32,400 nucleotides of DNA from Acidobacteria bacterium RIFCSPLOWO2_02_FULL_65_29 (GTDB taxonomy: Bacteria; Acidobacteriota; Vicinamibacteria; Vicinamibacterales; CAVVIG01), in assembly GCA_001767435.1 (NCBI GenBank), contig MEKT01000187.1:1-32400 (forward strand), given 5' to 3'. Positions 8,109 through 18,321 of this stretch are shown in pieces (position 1 is the stretch's first letter; each line of letters opens with the position of its first letter). Under the pieces are notes generated by a model. The model searched no databases. It was not told the origin of the DNA and saw only the letters and a list, made by a program, of their open reading frames with translations. A program made the translations under genes and the position numbers.

Positions 8109-9181
8109 TGGCCAATATCAGGGTGCTGGTGGTCGAGGATTCGACAACCGTGCGCCGGCATCTGTGCCAGGTGCTGGCGGCCGATCGCGGCTTCGACATC
8201 GTCGGCGAAGCCGCCGACGGTAAGCAGGCCATCGGCCTTTGCTGCGCGCTTCGTCCTGATGTCGTCACGATGGACATGATGATGCCCGTGATGAGCGGTC
8301 TTGGAGCCACCGAGTACATCATGGCGCATTGTCCCACGCCGATTCTGGTCGTGTCCTCGTCGACCAACAGAGGTGAGCTGTTCAAGACGTACGAAGCCCT
8401 CGCGGCTGGCGCTCTCGATGTGCTGGAGAAGCCTTCGGGCCGCGAAGCCGGCGACGGCTGGGAGCGAAAATTCATCGCGACCCTCCGGTTGATCTCTCGG
8501 ATTCGCGTGATTACCCATCCGCGCGCTCGCCTCCGAACGCTGGGCCGAGCGGAGGTGGAGCCGATGGTCCAGACCTCGCCCCCCGATCGTCGGCGCTGCC
8601 GGGTCGTCGCCATCGGCGCCTCGACCGGCGGCCCGTCGGCCGTCGTCGAGGTTCTGCGGGCGCTTCCGTCCTCGTTTCCTCTGCCGCTGCTCCTCGTCTT
8701 GCACATCGCCGAGCCGTTCGGCGCTGCATTCGCCGATTGGCTGGACGGCCAGACCGCGCATCGGGTCTCCTACGCGCGCGACGGCGAGCTTGTGAGCGCT
8801 CGTGCGGGCCAGGTGATGATGGCGCCGTCGGAATCGCACTTGGTGGTGAGGGGCGGGCGGGCGCACTTGACGCTCGACGCAGCGCGCCACTCGTGCCGGC
8901 CGTCGGTGGACGTGCTGTTCGAGTCGATCGCGCGCGAGTACGGCGGCGCGTCGGCTGCCTGTCTTCTCACCGGGATGGGTTGCGACGGTGCGTCAGGACT
9001 GCTGGCGGTGCGCCGGGCCGGCGGGTTCACCATCGCGCAGGATGAGGCGACATCGGTGGTGTACGGGATGCCGAGGGAAGCGGCGCTACTCGGCGCCGCC
9101 GGGAGCGTCCTCCCGCTCGACGAGATCGGCCCCACCCTGTCGGCGCTCGCGAGACGATTGCCGGAGAGCCGCGGCGTATGA
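8108..9181 (+). CDS. cheB: CheB receptor methylesterase / response regulator
   Basis: The 357-residue protein has a receiver (IRVLVVEDSTTVRRHL, phospho-acceptor in VVTMDMMMPVMSG) joined to a methylesterase domain. The catalytic triad is S172 in GASTGGP, H199 in VLHIAE and D293 in GMGCDG. It removes methyl groups from receptor glutamates and opposes CheR. Phosphorylation by CheA normally activates it. Its ATG shares one base with the cheA stop (TGATG), and its own stop overlaps the next ATG (ATGA), so translation is tightly coupled. In the Wsp order it corresponds to WspF. Confidence 0.95.
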   Translation: MANIRVLVVEDSTTVRRHLCQVLAADRGFDIVGEAADGKQAIGLCCALRPDVVTMDMMMPVMSGLGATEYIMAHCPTPILVVSSSTNRGELFKTYEALAAGALDVLEKPSGREAGDGWERKFIATLRLISRIRVITHPRARLRTLGRAEVEPMVQTSPPDRRRCRVVAIGASTGGPSAVVEVLRALPSSFPLPLLLVLHIAEPFGAAFADWLDGQTAHRVSYARDGELVSARAGQVMMAPSESHLVVRGGRAHLTLDAARHSCRPSVDVLFESIAREYGGASAACLLTGMGCDGASGLLAVRRAGGFTIAQDEATSVVYGMPREAALLGAAGSVLPLDEIGPTLSALARRLPESRGV

Positions 9182-11157
9182 GCAGGAACGTCCTGATCGT
9201 CGACGACAGCCTGACGGTCCGCATGGACCTGGCGGAGGCGTTCGAAGCCGCGGAGTTCGCGACCGTTCTCTGCGGGACGGCCGCCGAAGCGCGCGCGGCG
9301 ATGGCGGCAGGCAGCGTGGACGTCGTCGTTCTGGACATTCTGCTTCCCGACGGTGACGGCATCGATCTGCTCAACGAGATCCGCGCGACGCCCGCCGTGT
9401 CGAACGCCGCGGTGCTGATGCTCTCGAGCGAGGCCCAGGTCGGAGATCGGATTCGAGGCCTCCGAACGGGCGCGGATGAATACGTGGGCAAGCCGTACGA
9501 CGCCGGCTACGTGGTCGCGAGGGCGCAGCAGCTGCTCAAGCTGCGCCGCGTGTCGGCGGCGGCCGCGACCAAGGTGCTGGTGATCGACGACAGCGCGACG
9601 TATCGTGAGGCGTTGCGGGCGGCGCTGCGAGAGAAGGGGTACGGCGTTCTGGCGGCCTCGACCGGAGAAGAGGGCCTTCGGCTCGCGGCTTCGGAGCGGC
9701 CCGCCGCCATCCTCGTCGACGGTGTCCTGCCGGGCATCGACGGCGCCACCGTAATTCGCCGCATCCGCCTGGATGCCGCGCTGAGAGATATTCCGTGCCT
9801 GCTTCTGACGGCGGCGCAGGATCGCGATTCGGAGCTGCGCGCCCTCGACGCCGGAGCCGATACGTTCGTGCGGAAGGAGGAACGCCTCGACGCCGTCTTG
9901 GCGCGGCTCGCCGCGGTGCTCCGCAGGTCCAGCATGCGCGTCCCGGGCGAGGAAACCGCGAGCCTTCTGGGTCCCAAGAAGATCCTCGCCGTGGATGACA
10001 GCTCGACGTACCTCGACGTGCTCGCCGACGCTCTGCGGGAGGAGGGGTACGACGTCATTCCAGCGCGCGACGGCGAGCAGGCGATCGAGCTGCTCGCCGT
10101 CCAAACCGTGGACTGCATTCTGCTCGATCTCGTGATGCCCGGCATGAGCGGCCAGGAGACCTGCGCGCGCATCAAGGCAGCGCCAGGCGTGCGGGACATC
10201 CCACTCATCATGCTGACGGCGCTCGAGGATCGAGCGGCCATGATCGAGGGGCTGGGCGCGGGAGCCGACGACTACATCTCCAAATCCAGCGAGTTCGAAG
10301 TCCTGAAAGCCAGAGTCAGGGCGCAGATCCGGCGGAAACAATTCGAGGACGAAAACCGCCGTATCCGCGAGGAGCTGCTGCGCGCGGAAATCGACGCGAC
10401 CGCAGCACGCGCCACCCGCGAGCTGGCCGACGCGCGGGCGGTGCTCGTGGACGAGCTCGAGCGCGCGAACCGCGAGCTCGAGGCGTTCAGCTACTCGGTC
10501 TCCCACGATCTGCGGGCGCCCCTGCGAGCGATCGACGGGTTCAGCCAGGCCCTGCTCGAGGATTGCGCCGACAAGCTGGACGCCGGGGGCCGCCGCCATC
10601 TCGAGCGGGTGTGCGCCGCAGCGCGGCGCATGGGCGAGCTCATCGACGACCTGCTCCAGCTGTCCCGGATCGGTCGAGCCGACATGCACCGCGATCGGGT
10701 GAATCTCTCGGAGATCGCCCGCGCCGTCGTCGCCGATCTCCGGCAACACGATCCCGAGCGAGAAGTCGAGGTGGACATCGAGGACAACCTGATCGCGGAC
10801 GCGGATGGCCGTCTGGTCCGCGTCGCGCTCGAAAACCTGATCGGCAACGCCTGGAAGTTCACCGGCAAGGCGAATCGACCACGCGTGCAGTTCGCGCGCG
10901 AGTCCACGCTCGAAGGGCCGACCTACGTGGTCCGCGACAACGGCGCCGGCTTCGACATGACGTACGGCGATAAGCTTTTTCGGCCGTTTCAGCGTCTGCA
11001 CTCGCCGAGCGAGTTTCCGGGAACCGGCATCGGGCTCGCGACGGTTCAGCGCATCGTCAATCGGCACGGCGGCCGCGTCTGGGCCGAAGGTGAGCCGGGG
11101 CGCGGCGCCGCAATCTACTTTACCGTTCCCGGACTGCGCAGTGGAGGGGTCTCATGA
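9178..11157 (+). CDS. Hybrid histidine kinase with three N-terminal receivers
   Basis: The protein has 659 residues. Three complete receivers stand in tandem: NVLIVDDSLTVRM (about 1-120), KVLVIDDSATYRE (about 137-255) and KILAVDDSSTYLD (about 270-390). Each keeps an aspartate in its central motif (VVLDILLP, ILVDGVLP, ILLDLVMP). A coiled coil of about 60 residues leads into the dimerisation helix with H443 in SYSVSHDLRAPLRAIDGFS. The ATPase has ENLIGNAWKFTGKA, DNGAGFDM and GTGIGLATVQRIV. No membrane segment or sensor domain is visible, so input should come as phosphate on the receivers, plausibly from the CheA. This kinase subtype resembles those paired with Rcp1-like receivers, and such a gene follows with a four-base overlap. 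Confidence 0.92.
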   Translation: MSRNVLIVDDSLTVRMDLAEAFEAAEFATVLCGTAAEARAAMAAGSVDVVVLDILLPDGDGIDLLNEIRATPAVSNAAVLMLSSEAQVGDRIRGLRTGADEYVGKPYDAGYVVARAQQLLKLRRVSAAAATKVLVIDDSATYREALRAALREKGYGVLAASTGEEGLRLAASERPAAILVDGVLPGIDGATVIRRIRLDAALRDIPCLLLTAAQDRDSELRALDAGADTFVRKEERLDAVLARLAAVLRRSSMRVPGEETASLLGPKKILAVDDSSTYLDVLADALREEGYDVIPARDGEQAIELLAVQTVDCILLDLVMPGMSGQETCARIKAAPGVRDIPLIMLTALEDRAAMIEGLGAGADDYISKSSEFEVLKARVRAQIRRKQFEDENRRIREELLRAEIDATAARATRELADARAVLVDELERANRELEAFSYSVSHDLRAPLRAIDGFSQALLEDCADKLDAGGRRHLERVCAAARRMGELIDDLLQLSRIGRADMHRDRVNLSEIARAVVADLRQHDPEREVEVDIEDNLIADADGRLVRVALENLIGNAWKFTGKANRPRVQFARESTLEGPTYVVRDNGAGFDMTYGDKLFRPFQRLHSPSEFPGTGIGLATVQRIVNRHGGRVWAEGEPGRGAAIYFTVPGLRSGGVS

Positions 11158-11606
11158 CTCGCAACGGCATCATCCTGCTCGTCGAGGACAACCCCGACGA
11201 TGTCGATCTGACGCTGCGTGCCTTCGAGAAGAGCAAGATCGTCAACGAGATCATCGTCGTGAACGACGGCAGAGAAGCGCTCGACTATCTGTTCGCGACC
11301 GGCGCGCACGCCGGTCGAAGCCTCGCACGCGTGCCCGAGGTGGTCCTGCTGGATCTCAAGCTGCCGAAAGTGGATGGCCTCGAGGTGCTCCGGCGGATGC
11401 GCGCGGACGAGCGCACGCGGCGGCTCCCCGTCGTCGTGCTCACGTCGAGCAACGAGGAGCAGGACCTCATCAAGAGCTACAACCTCGGCGCGAACAGTTT
11501 CGTTCGCAAGCCGGTCGCCTTCGGCGAGTTCGTGGGCGCGGCGCAGCAGCTCGGATTGTATTGGCTCGTGATCAACGAGCCCGCGCCAGGGTCCGGGACC
11601 GACTGA
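11154..11606 (+). CDS. Rcp1-type single-domain response regulator
   Basis: The 150-residue receiver belongs to the subfamily of cyanobacterial Rcp1, the partner of phytochrome Cph1. Signature features are GIILLVEDNPDDVDLTLRAF, the long insertion between beta-2 and beta-3 (ALDYLFATGAHAGRSL), the phospho-acceptor in VVLLDLKLPKVDGLEVL, LTSSNEEQDLIKSYNLGANS and the C-terminal YWLVINEPAP. It overlaps the preceding kinase gene by four bases (ATGA), with GGAGGG at 11144-11149 as ribosome binding site. It has no output domain, so it probably passes phosphate on or acts by protein contact. Confidence 0.93.
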   Translation: MTRNGIILLVEDNPDDVDLTLRAFEKSKIVNEIIVVNDGREALDYLFATGAHAGRSLARVPEVVLLDLKLPKVDGLEVLRRMRADERTRRLPVVVLTSSNEEQDLIKSYNLGANSFVRKPVAFGEFVGAAQQLGLYWLVINEPAPGSGTD

Positions 11607-11621
11607 CCTCTCGAGAGACCC

Positions 11622-13568
<1,947 letters not shown>

Positions 13569-13584
13569 AGGCGGGCGCCGGCAG

Positions 13585-14091
13585 TCAGTCGGCCGCAGGA
13601 CCCGAACGACCAATCCGATCCAGCTCGCGCCGCAGCCCGAGCCGGTCGAGGGCGTCGAGGCGGAGGCTTGCAAGGATCGTGATTCGCGCGTCGAGCTCGC
13701 GGAACGCGCGATCGAACGCTCGCGCTTGGTCCTCTTCCGATCCCTCGACGGCGGCAGGATCGTCGATTCCCCAGTGCGCCGTTATCGGCTGGCCCGGCCA
13801 CACCGGGCAGGCTTGGGCCGCCGCACGATCGCAGACGGTGATGACGAAGTCGATCGGTGGCTGGGCGGCCTCGGCGAACTCGCTCCAACTCTTGCTGCGA
13901 AGATGCTCCGCCGGAATGCGGTTCCGGCGGAGCGTGTCGATGGCCAACGGGTGCACCGCGCCTCTTGGGAAGCTGCCGGCGCTGAACGCCTGAAACCGCC
14001 CACCCCCGCGGTGGTTCAGGAGCGCCTCGGCCATGATGCTGCGTGCGGAGTTACCCGTGCAGAGAAACAGCACGCGGTGGGTCTCGGTCAC
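13585..14091 (-). CDS. arsC: Thioredoxin-coupled arsenate reductase (LMW phosphatase fold)
   Basis: The 168-residue protein reduces arsenate to arsenite using a cysteine relay. Numbered from the GTG at 14091, the nucleophile is C11 in the P-loop LFLCTGNSARS. The relay cysteines are C87 and C95 in VITVCDRAAAQACP, as in the S. aureus-type enzyme. The serine and arginine of the loop are kept, while the residue after NS is alanine where many homologues have cysteine. I chose GTG 14091 because it overlaps the arsM stop (GTGA). An ATG at 14115 would extend the protein eight residues into arsM. It is cotranscribed with arsM. Related tyrosine phosphatases share the fold, but the cysteine pair and neighbours fit arsenate reductase. 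Confidence 0.93.
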   Translation of the reverse strand: MTETHRVLFLCTGNSARSIMAEALLNHRGGGRFQAFSAGSFPRGAVHPLAIDTLRRNRIPAEHLRSKSWSEFAEAAQPPIDFVITVCDRAAAQACPVWPGQPITAHWGIDDPAAVEGSEEDQARAFDRAFRELDARITILASLRLDALDRLGLRRELDRIGRSGPAAD

Positions 14092-14966
14092 GAGCAGCAG
14101 GTCGGGCCGCAGCAACTGCGGGCCTCGCGGACCTCGGGCTTTTGGGCTCGAATCGTGGCGCTCGCAAAACGCCCCTCGACTTCACGCGCCACCCGGTCCA
14201 CGTCCAGGCCGGTCTCGCTCAGAAACGCCCGCGCGTCGTCGACGTTGTAGACGCGCCACGGCTCGAGAGACACCTGCGTGAAGCCGGCCGCTTCGAGCCG
14301 GGCCGCGTAGTCGCGCTCCTCTAGGGCGCCGGCGATGCACCCGATCCACAGCTCCATGCTCCGACGCAGGTCTGAGGGCACCTCGCCGCGGACGATGACG
14401 TCGGAGACCGAGAGGCGGCCGCCGGGTTTGAGCACCCGGAACGCCTCGCGGAAGACGGCGTCCTTGTCGGACGAGAGGTTGATCACGCAGTTGGAGATGA
14501 TCACGTCGACCGAGGCGTCGGGCAGCGGGATCGACTCGATGGTGCCCTTGACGAACTCGACGTTCGTGGCACCGGCCTTCTGCTGGTTCTCGCGGGCCAG
14601 GGCGAGCATGTCGTCGGTCATGTCGAGCCCGTACACTTTTCCCGTGGGTCCGACGCGCTTCGCCGACAGCAGGACGTCGATCCCGCCACCCGATCCGAGG
14701 TCGAGGACGATCTGGCCCTCCTGAAGCTCGGCGCGGGCGGTCGGGTTGCCGCAGCCGATCGACACGGCCAGGGCGTCGGCAGGCAGGCCGCTCGTTTCCG
14801 CCGCCGAATAGAGGTCCGAGGTAATCGGGTCGCCCGATCCGCCGCAGCATGCGCCCAGGCCGCACCCGCCCGAGGCGCCCACCGAGCGCGCGATGGCGCC
14901 GTACTTGTCTTGCACCGCGTCTTTCACCGCGTCGTTCACGCTGTCTGTCACGCTGGATGTCGCCAT
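14088..14966 (-). CDS. arsM: Arsenite S-adenosylmethionine methyltransferase
   Basis: The 292-residue protein methylates As(III) stepwise to volatile or less retained methylarsenicals. The SAM site is VLDLGSGGGIDVLL. Cysteines expected for arsenic binding are at the familiar places: C40/C41 in LGACCGG, C72 in SIGCGNP, C160 in ISNCVINLS and C210 in WIGCIAGAL. The tail ends in a cysteine cluster, SCCGPTCCS, common in ArsM proteins. An AAGGAG ribosome binding site lies about 6 bases before the ATG at 14966. It is the first gene of a left-pointing arsM-arsC operon, divergent from arsR. No arsenite efflux pump (ArsB or Acr3) is seen in the window, so methylation may be the main detoxification step here unless the pump gene lies elsewhere. 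Confidence 0.96.
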   Translation of the reverse strand: MATSSVTDSVNDAVKDAVQDKYGAIARSVGASGGCGLGACCGGSGDPITSDLYSAAETSGLPADALAVSIGCGNPTARAELQEGQIVLDLGSGGGIDVLLSAKRVGPTGKVYGLDMTDDMLALARENQQKAGATNVEFVKGTIESIPLPDASVDVIISNCVINLSSDKDAVFREAFRVLKPGGRLSVSDVIVRGEVPSDLRRSMELWIGCIAGALEERDYAARLEAAGFTQVSLEPWRVYNVDDARAFLSETGLDVDRVAREVEGRFASATIRAQKPEVREARSCCGPTCCS

Positions 14967-14985
14967 GGTCGATGTCTCCTTGTGT

Positions 14986-15027
14986 CTTCTAACTTCTAAC
15001 TTCTACCTTCTAAGTTCTAACTTCTTG
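14986..15027. repeat. Heptamer array in the arsM leader
   Basis: Six consecutive 7-base units follow CTTCTAA with small variations (CTTCTAA, CTTCTAA, CTTCTAC, CTTCTAA, GTTCTAA, CTTCTTG). On the arsM strand the unit reads TTAGAAG. The array lies between the arsR/arsM operator and the arsM ribosome binding site, so it should be transcribed in the arsM 5' leader. Its period matches the other intergenic arrays further right although its sequence differs. Confidence 0.9.
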
Positions 15028-15053
15028 AGTATTCGTGTATACGAATATAGACA
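15025..15053 (+). promoter_or_regulatory. Possible arsR promoter around the operator
   Basis: TTGAGT (15025-15030) is followed after 17 bases by TAGACA (15048-15053), a weak -10. TATAGA two bases earlier is an alternative. The spacer contains the whole palindromic operator, so bound repressor would block polymerase. This fits ArsR autoregulation. Confidence 0.45.
15031..15046. promoter_or_regulatory. Palindromic operator, probable ArsR binding site
   Basis: ATTCGTGTATACGAAT has perfect 6-base arms ATTCGT and ACGAAT around GTAT. It is the strongest palindrome in the arsR-arsM gap. It overlaps the expected arsM transcription start and the spacer of the arsR promoter, which is where an ArsR-family repressor would control both genes. 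Confidence 0.7.
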
Positions 15054-15081
15054 CAATAGCCAGGCGTGATATATTTGTCAA
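15053..15081 (-). promoter_or_regulatory. Sigma-70-type promoter of arsM-arsC
   Basis: Read on the minus strand, a perfect TTGACA (15081-15076) is followed after exactly 17 bases by TATTGT (15058-15053). The start point would fall near 15046, inside or at the edge of the operator palindrome, leaving a leader of about 80 bases that contains the heptamer array. Confidence 0.7.
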
Positions 15082-15093
15082 GGCGAATGTAGT

Positions 15094-15570
15094 ATGCCCA
15101 AGCCGCTGACCGACCTGGAGCGCCTCTTCAAGGCGCTCGCCGATACGACGCGCCTGCGGATTCTGGGCCTGCTCTTAGCAGCCCGCGGTGAACGTCTCGG
15201 TGCGACGCCAGCCGTTCACCACGGGCTGCTGGCGGGCGAAGTCTGCGTGTGCCACATCCACGAGAGCCTGCGCATCCCGCAGCCCAGGGCGTCGAGGCAC
15301 CTCGCCTACCTCCGGCGGGCGGGTCTGGTCGCCGCGCGGAAGGAAGGGCTCTGGGTGCACTACAGGTTGACCGACGCCCCCGATCCCGTGATGGCCGCGA
15401 TTCGCGAGGCCGTCATCCAGGCGCTTGGTCCGATCGACGCGGTCCGCAAGGACGCGGACCGGCTATATCGGAAGACGGGCTGCTGTGTACCCGTCGAGCG
15501 GCCCGTCCCCCTGACGGCGGATCGCGTGGCGCCTATGCCGGTCGCGACTCCGCCCGCCGACGGGCTATGA
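15094..15570 (+). CDS. arsR: ArsR/SmtB-family metalloregulator
   Basis: The 158-residue winged-helix repressor starts LERLFKALADTTRLRILGLL. It has a cysteine pair in GEVCVCHIHESL at the metal-sensing position of classical ArsR (usually ELCVCDL). The recognition helix follows in IPQPRASRHLAYLRRAGLV, and the wing is GLWVHYRL. A further CC pair lies near residue 130 (RKTGCCVPV), and the tail is proline-rich and probably disordered. It contains an insertion of about 10 residues before the cysteine motif compared with typical ArsR. It is divergent from arsM and should release its operator when As(III) binds the cysteines. The weak ribosome site AAGGCG precedes the ATG. Confidence 0.94.
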   Translation: MPKPLTDLERLFKALADTTRLRILGLLLAARGERLGATPAVHHGLLAGEVCVCHIHESLRIPQPRASRHLAYLRRAGLVAARKEGLWVHYRLTDAPDPVMAAIREAVIQALGPIDAVRKDADRLYRKTGCCVPVERPVPLTADRVAPMPVATPPADGL

Positions 15571-15574
15571 TGAC

Positions 15575-15594
15575 GTCCCCCGATAGTGGGGGAC
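15575..15594 (+). terminator. Hairpin after arsR without U-tract
   Basis: GTCCCCC (15575-15581) and GGGGGAC (15588-15594) form a perfect 7-base stem with the loop GATAGT, five bases after the arsR stop. No run of T follows, so it is not a canonical intrinsic terminator. It could still end arsR transcription or protect its 3' end, and it separates arsR from glgP. Confidence 0.5.
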
Positions 15595-15613
15595 ATTCGG
15601 GAGCTCAGGCCAG

Positions 15614-18127
15614 GTGGGCAGGACGCCTCGAACACGTTCGACGCCTTTTCCGGCGACCGCGTCTCCTGGCGCCACTCTGGGCCGGGATCGCGATGCGCTC
15701 CGGCGATCGCTCTCGAACCACATCGTCTACTCGCTCGGCAGGGACCCCGCCCGGGCCACGCCACGGGACTGGTTCCTCGCGGCGGCCTTCACGGTCCGCG
15801 ACCGTCTGGTCGAAGCGTGGATGGGCACGACCGAGGGGTACCGCCGCGCCGATGCGAAGCGTGTGTATTACCTGTCGGCCGAGTTTCTCACGGGCCGGCT
15901 GCTGTCGAACGGCCTGCTGAACATCGGCCTCTTCGATCCGTGCCGCGACGCGCTGTCGGATCTCGAGCGCGCCTTTGACGAAATCGCCGAGCTCGAGCCC
16001 GACGCGGCACTCGGCAACGGCGGCCTCGGCCGGCTCGCGGCGTGTCTGCTCGACTCGATGGCCACGCTGTCGCTGCCGGGCTACGGGTACGGCATCCGCT
16101 ACGAGTACGGCCTCTTCTTCCAGCGCATCCAGCGGGGCTCGCAAGTGGAACAGCCCGACAACTGGCTGCGCTACGGCAACCCGTGGGAGTTTCCCCGCGC
16201 CGACGTCTTGCACCCGGTGAAGTTCGGCGGCCGGGTCGTGCACTTCACCGAGCGGGGGCAGCTGCGCTTTCATTGGGTCGATACCGACGTCGTGATGGCG
16301 ATGGCCTTCGACACGCCGGTGCCTGGGTACGGCGGCGCGGTCAACGACATGCGGCTCTGGTCGGCGCGCTCCTCACGCGACTTCAACCTGCAGGACTTCA
16401 ACGAGGGGAACTACATCAAGGCGGTCGAGCAGAAGACCGCGTCGGAAAATCTCTCGAAGGTGCTGTACCCGGCCGACACGACCCGCCACGGGCGCGAGCT
16501 CAGGCTCCGGCAGCAGTACTTCTTCGTGTCGGCGTCGCTGCAGGACATCCTGCACCGGTTTCTCGCCGCGCACGACAGCCTGGACGAGCTGCCCGACAAG
16601 GTCGCGATCCAGTTGAACGACACGCACCCGTCGACCGCCATTCCCGAGCTGATGCGCCTCCTGCTCGACATCCACCATCTGGAATGGGATCGGGCGTGGG
16701 AGATCACGTTGCGGACGTTCGGGTACACGAACCACACGCTGATGCCCGAGGCCCTCGAAACGTGGCCGGTCGGTCTCTTCGAACAGGTCCTACCGCGCCA
16801 CCTGCAGATTGTCTACGAGATCAATCATCGGTTTCTCGAGACGATTCGCCGTTCGTACCCGGGCGACGTCGACCGGCTGCGGCGCGTGTCGATCGTCGAC
16901 GAGACCGGCGATCGCCGGCTGCGGATGGCGCACCTGGCGTTCATCGGCAGCCATCGCGTGAACGGCGTCTCCGCGATTCACACCGACCTGATGAAGAAGA
17001 CGATCTTCGCGGACCTCGACCAGGCGTTCCCCGGCCGTATCATCAACATCACCAACGGGGTGACGCCGCGGCGATGGCTCCACCAGGCGAACCCGGGTCT
17101 CTCGGCGCTCATCACCGAGCACATCGGCGATCGGTGGATCGCGGACTTGACGGAGCTTCGGCGGCTGACGCCGCTCGCCTCCGACGCGGCCTTTCGCGCG
17201 AGATTTCGCGACGTGAAGCAGGCCAACAAGGCGCGGCTGGCCGAGGCCATCCGGGATCGGCTCGGGATCGACGTCGATCCGTCGGCGCTGTTCGACGTCC
17301 AGGTCAAGCGCATCCACGAGTACAAGCGGCAGCTGCTCAACGTCCTTCACGTGATCACGCGCTACAATCGGATTCGCGAAGGCCGCGAGACACAGTCCGT
17401 TCCGCGAGTGGTCGTGTTCAGCGGCAAGGCGGCGCCTGGGTACGCGGCCGCCAAGCTCATCATCGAGCTGATTCACCGTGTCGCCCACGTCGTGAACCAC
17501 GATCGGGCGATCGGCGATCGCCTGAAGGTCGTCTTCATCCCGAACTACAGCGTGTCGAACGCCGAGATCATCGTGCCGGCCTGCGACCTGTCGGAGCAGA
17601 TTTCGACTGCCGGCACCGAGGCGTCGGGCACGGGCAACATGAAGCTCGCGCTGAACGGCGCGCTGACGATTGGGACCCTCGACGGCGCGAACATCGAGAT
17701 ACGTGAAGAAGCCGGCGAGGACAACGTCTTCATCTTCGGCCTGACGGCCGCGGAGGTCGTCGCGCGCCGCGAGGCCGGCTACAACCCGCGGGAGATCTAC
17801 GAATCGAACCCGGAGCTCCGGCAGGCCCTCGACATGATTGGCTCGGGCTCCTTCTCGACCGACGCGCCGCGGCGGTTCAGCCCCGTGTTCGAACGGCTCA
17901 CGACCCACGGCGACTTCTTCCTGCTGCTGGCCGACTATGCGGACTACATCGCCTGCCAGGAGCGCGTCGACGCCCTGTTCCGGCAGCCCGACGAGTGGGC
18001 CCGGCGCGCGATTCTGAACGTGGCCGGCATGGGCCGCTTCTCGAGCGACCGCACCGTGCTCGAATATGCGAAGTCTGTCTGGAACGTCTCGCCGGTCGAA
18101 GCCGGCCGGGACGGCCCGAGAATCTGA
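15614..18127 (+). CDS. glgP: Glycogen/maltodextrin phosphorylase
   Basis: The 837-residue enzyme releases glucose 1-phosphate from alpha-1,4-glucan using pyridoxal phosphate. Family marks are VYYLSAEFLTGRLLSNGLL, LGNGGLGRLAACLLDSMATL, the phosphate-site region IQLNDTHPSTAIPELMRLL, NGVTPRRWL, VKRIHEYKRQLLN and the cofactor lysine K677 in GTGNMKLALNGALTIG. The length is normal for the family. The start is GTG at 15614 with GGGAG about 10 bases before it. The first 25 residues are poorly conserved, so the true start could be slightly different. It works in the same pathway as the branching enzyme at 22434. Its TGA stop is the first three bases of an 8-base tandem array. Confidence 0.96.
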   Translation: MGRTPRTRSTPFPATASPGATLGRDRDALRRSLSNHIVYSLGRDPARATPRDWFLAAAFTVRDRLVEAWMGTTEGYRRADAKRVYYLSAEFLTGRLLSNGLLNIGLFDPCRDALSDLERAFDEIAELEPDAALGNGGLGRLAACLLDSMATLSLPGYGYGIRYEYGLFFQRIQRGSQVEQPDNWLRYGNPWEFPRADVLHPVKFGGRVVHFTERGQLRFHWVDTDVVMAMAFDTPVPGYGGAVNDMRLWSARSSRDFNLQDFNEGNYIKAVEQKTASENLSKVLYPADTTRHGRELRLRQQYFFVSASLQDILHRFLAAHDSLDELPDKVAIQLNDTHPSTAIPELMRLLLDIHHLEWDRAWEITLRTFGYTNHTLMPEALETWPVGLFEQVLPRHLQIVYEINHRFLETIRRSYPGDVDRLRRVSIVDETGDRRLRMAHLAFIGSHRVNGVSAIHTDLMKKTIFADLDQAFPGRIINITNGVTPRRWLHQANPGLSALITEHIGDRWIADLTELRRLTPLASDAAFRARFRDVKQANKARLAEAIRDRLGIDVDPSALFDVQVKRIHEYKRQLLNVLHVITRYNRIREGRETQSVPRVVVFSGKAAPGYAAAKLIIELIHRVAHVVNHDRAIGDRLKVVFIPNYSVSNAEIIVPACDLSEQISTAGTEASGTGNMKLALNGALTIGTLDGANIEIREEAGEDNVFIFGLTAAEVVARREAGYNPREIYESNPELRQALDMIGSGSFSTDAPRRFSPVFERLTTHGDFFLLLADYADYIACQERVDALFRQPDEWARRAILNVAGMGRFSSDRTVLEYAKSVWNVSPVEAGRDGPRI

Positions 18128-18180
18128 GGATTTGAGGATTTGAGGAGTTGAGGAGTTGAGGAGTTGAGGAGTTGAGGAGT
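18125..18180. repeat. Octamer array beginning at the glgP stop codon
   Basis: Seven perfect 8-base units run without a gap: TGAGGATT twice, then TGAGGAGT five times. The first unit begins with the TGA stop codon of glgP. Because 8 is not a multiple of 3, TGA occurs in all three frames of the glgP strand. A reverse-complement array of the same units lies at 18352-18387 on the far side of the gap. Confidence 0.95.
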
Positions 18181-18222
18181 TGGGTTTTCGAGGATTTGGC
18201 CCTACGACGATCACCGCATCCC

Positions 18223-18288
18223 TCGACGGGGCTCGGGATGCCCTGAGCATGTCGTCCCTCGACGTCGGGACGACCCCGAGCCCGTCGA
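18223..18288. repeat. Nested inverted repeat in the glgP downstream gap
   Basis: The outer arms TCGACGGGGCTCGGG (18223-18237) and CCCGAGCCCGTCGA (18275-18288) pair with one bulged base. An inner hairpin GTCGTCCC (18251-18258) / GGGACGAC (18267-18274) pairs perfectly and directly abuts the outer right arm. It sits between the opposed octamer arrays, between two convergent genes, and resembles a REP or BIME-like element or a bidirectional terminator without T-tract. Confidence 0.75.
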
Positions 18289-18321
18289 TAGGTCGAAGGG
18301 CAGAGCTCGCAGAGCCACCAG

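Noticed and set aside
8770-11067. 765-codon minus-strand open frame opposite cheB and the triple-receiver kinase
   Set aside because: The same codon-bias artefact. The plus strand has complete receiver and kinase motifs throughout.
14033-14324. Plus-strand open frames opposite arsM and arsC
   Set aside because: The minus-strand genes have conserved catalytic cysteines and SAM motifs. The plus-strand frames have none.
15575-15594. Canonical intrinsic terminator after arsR
   Set aside because: The stem is perfect but no T-run follows, so it is listed only as a hairpin with moderate confidence.
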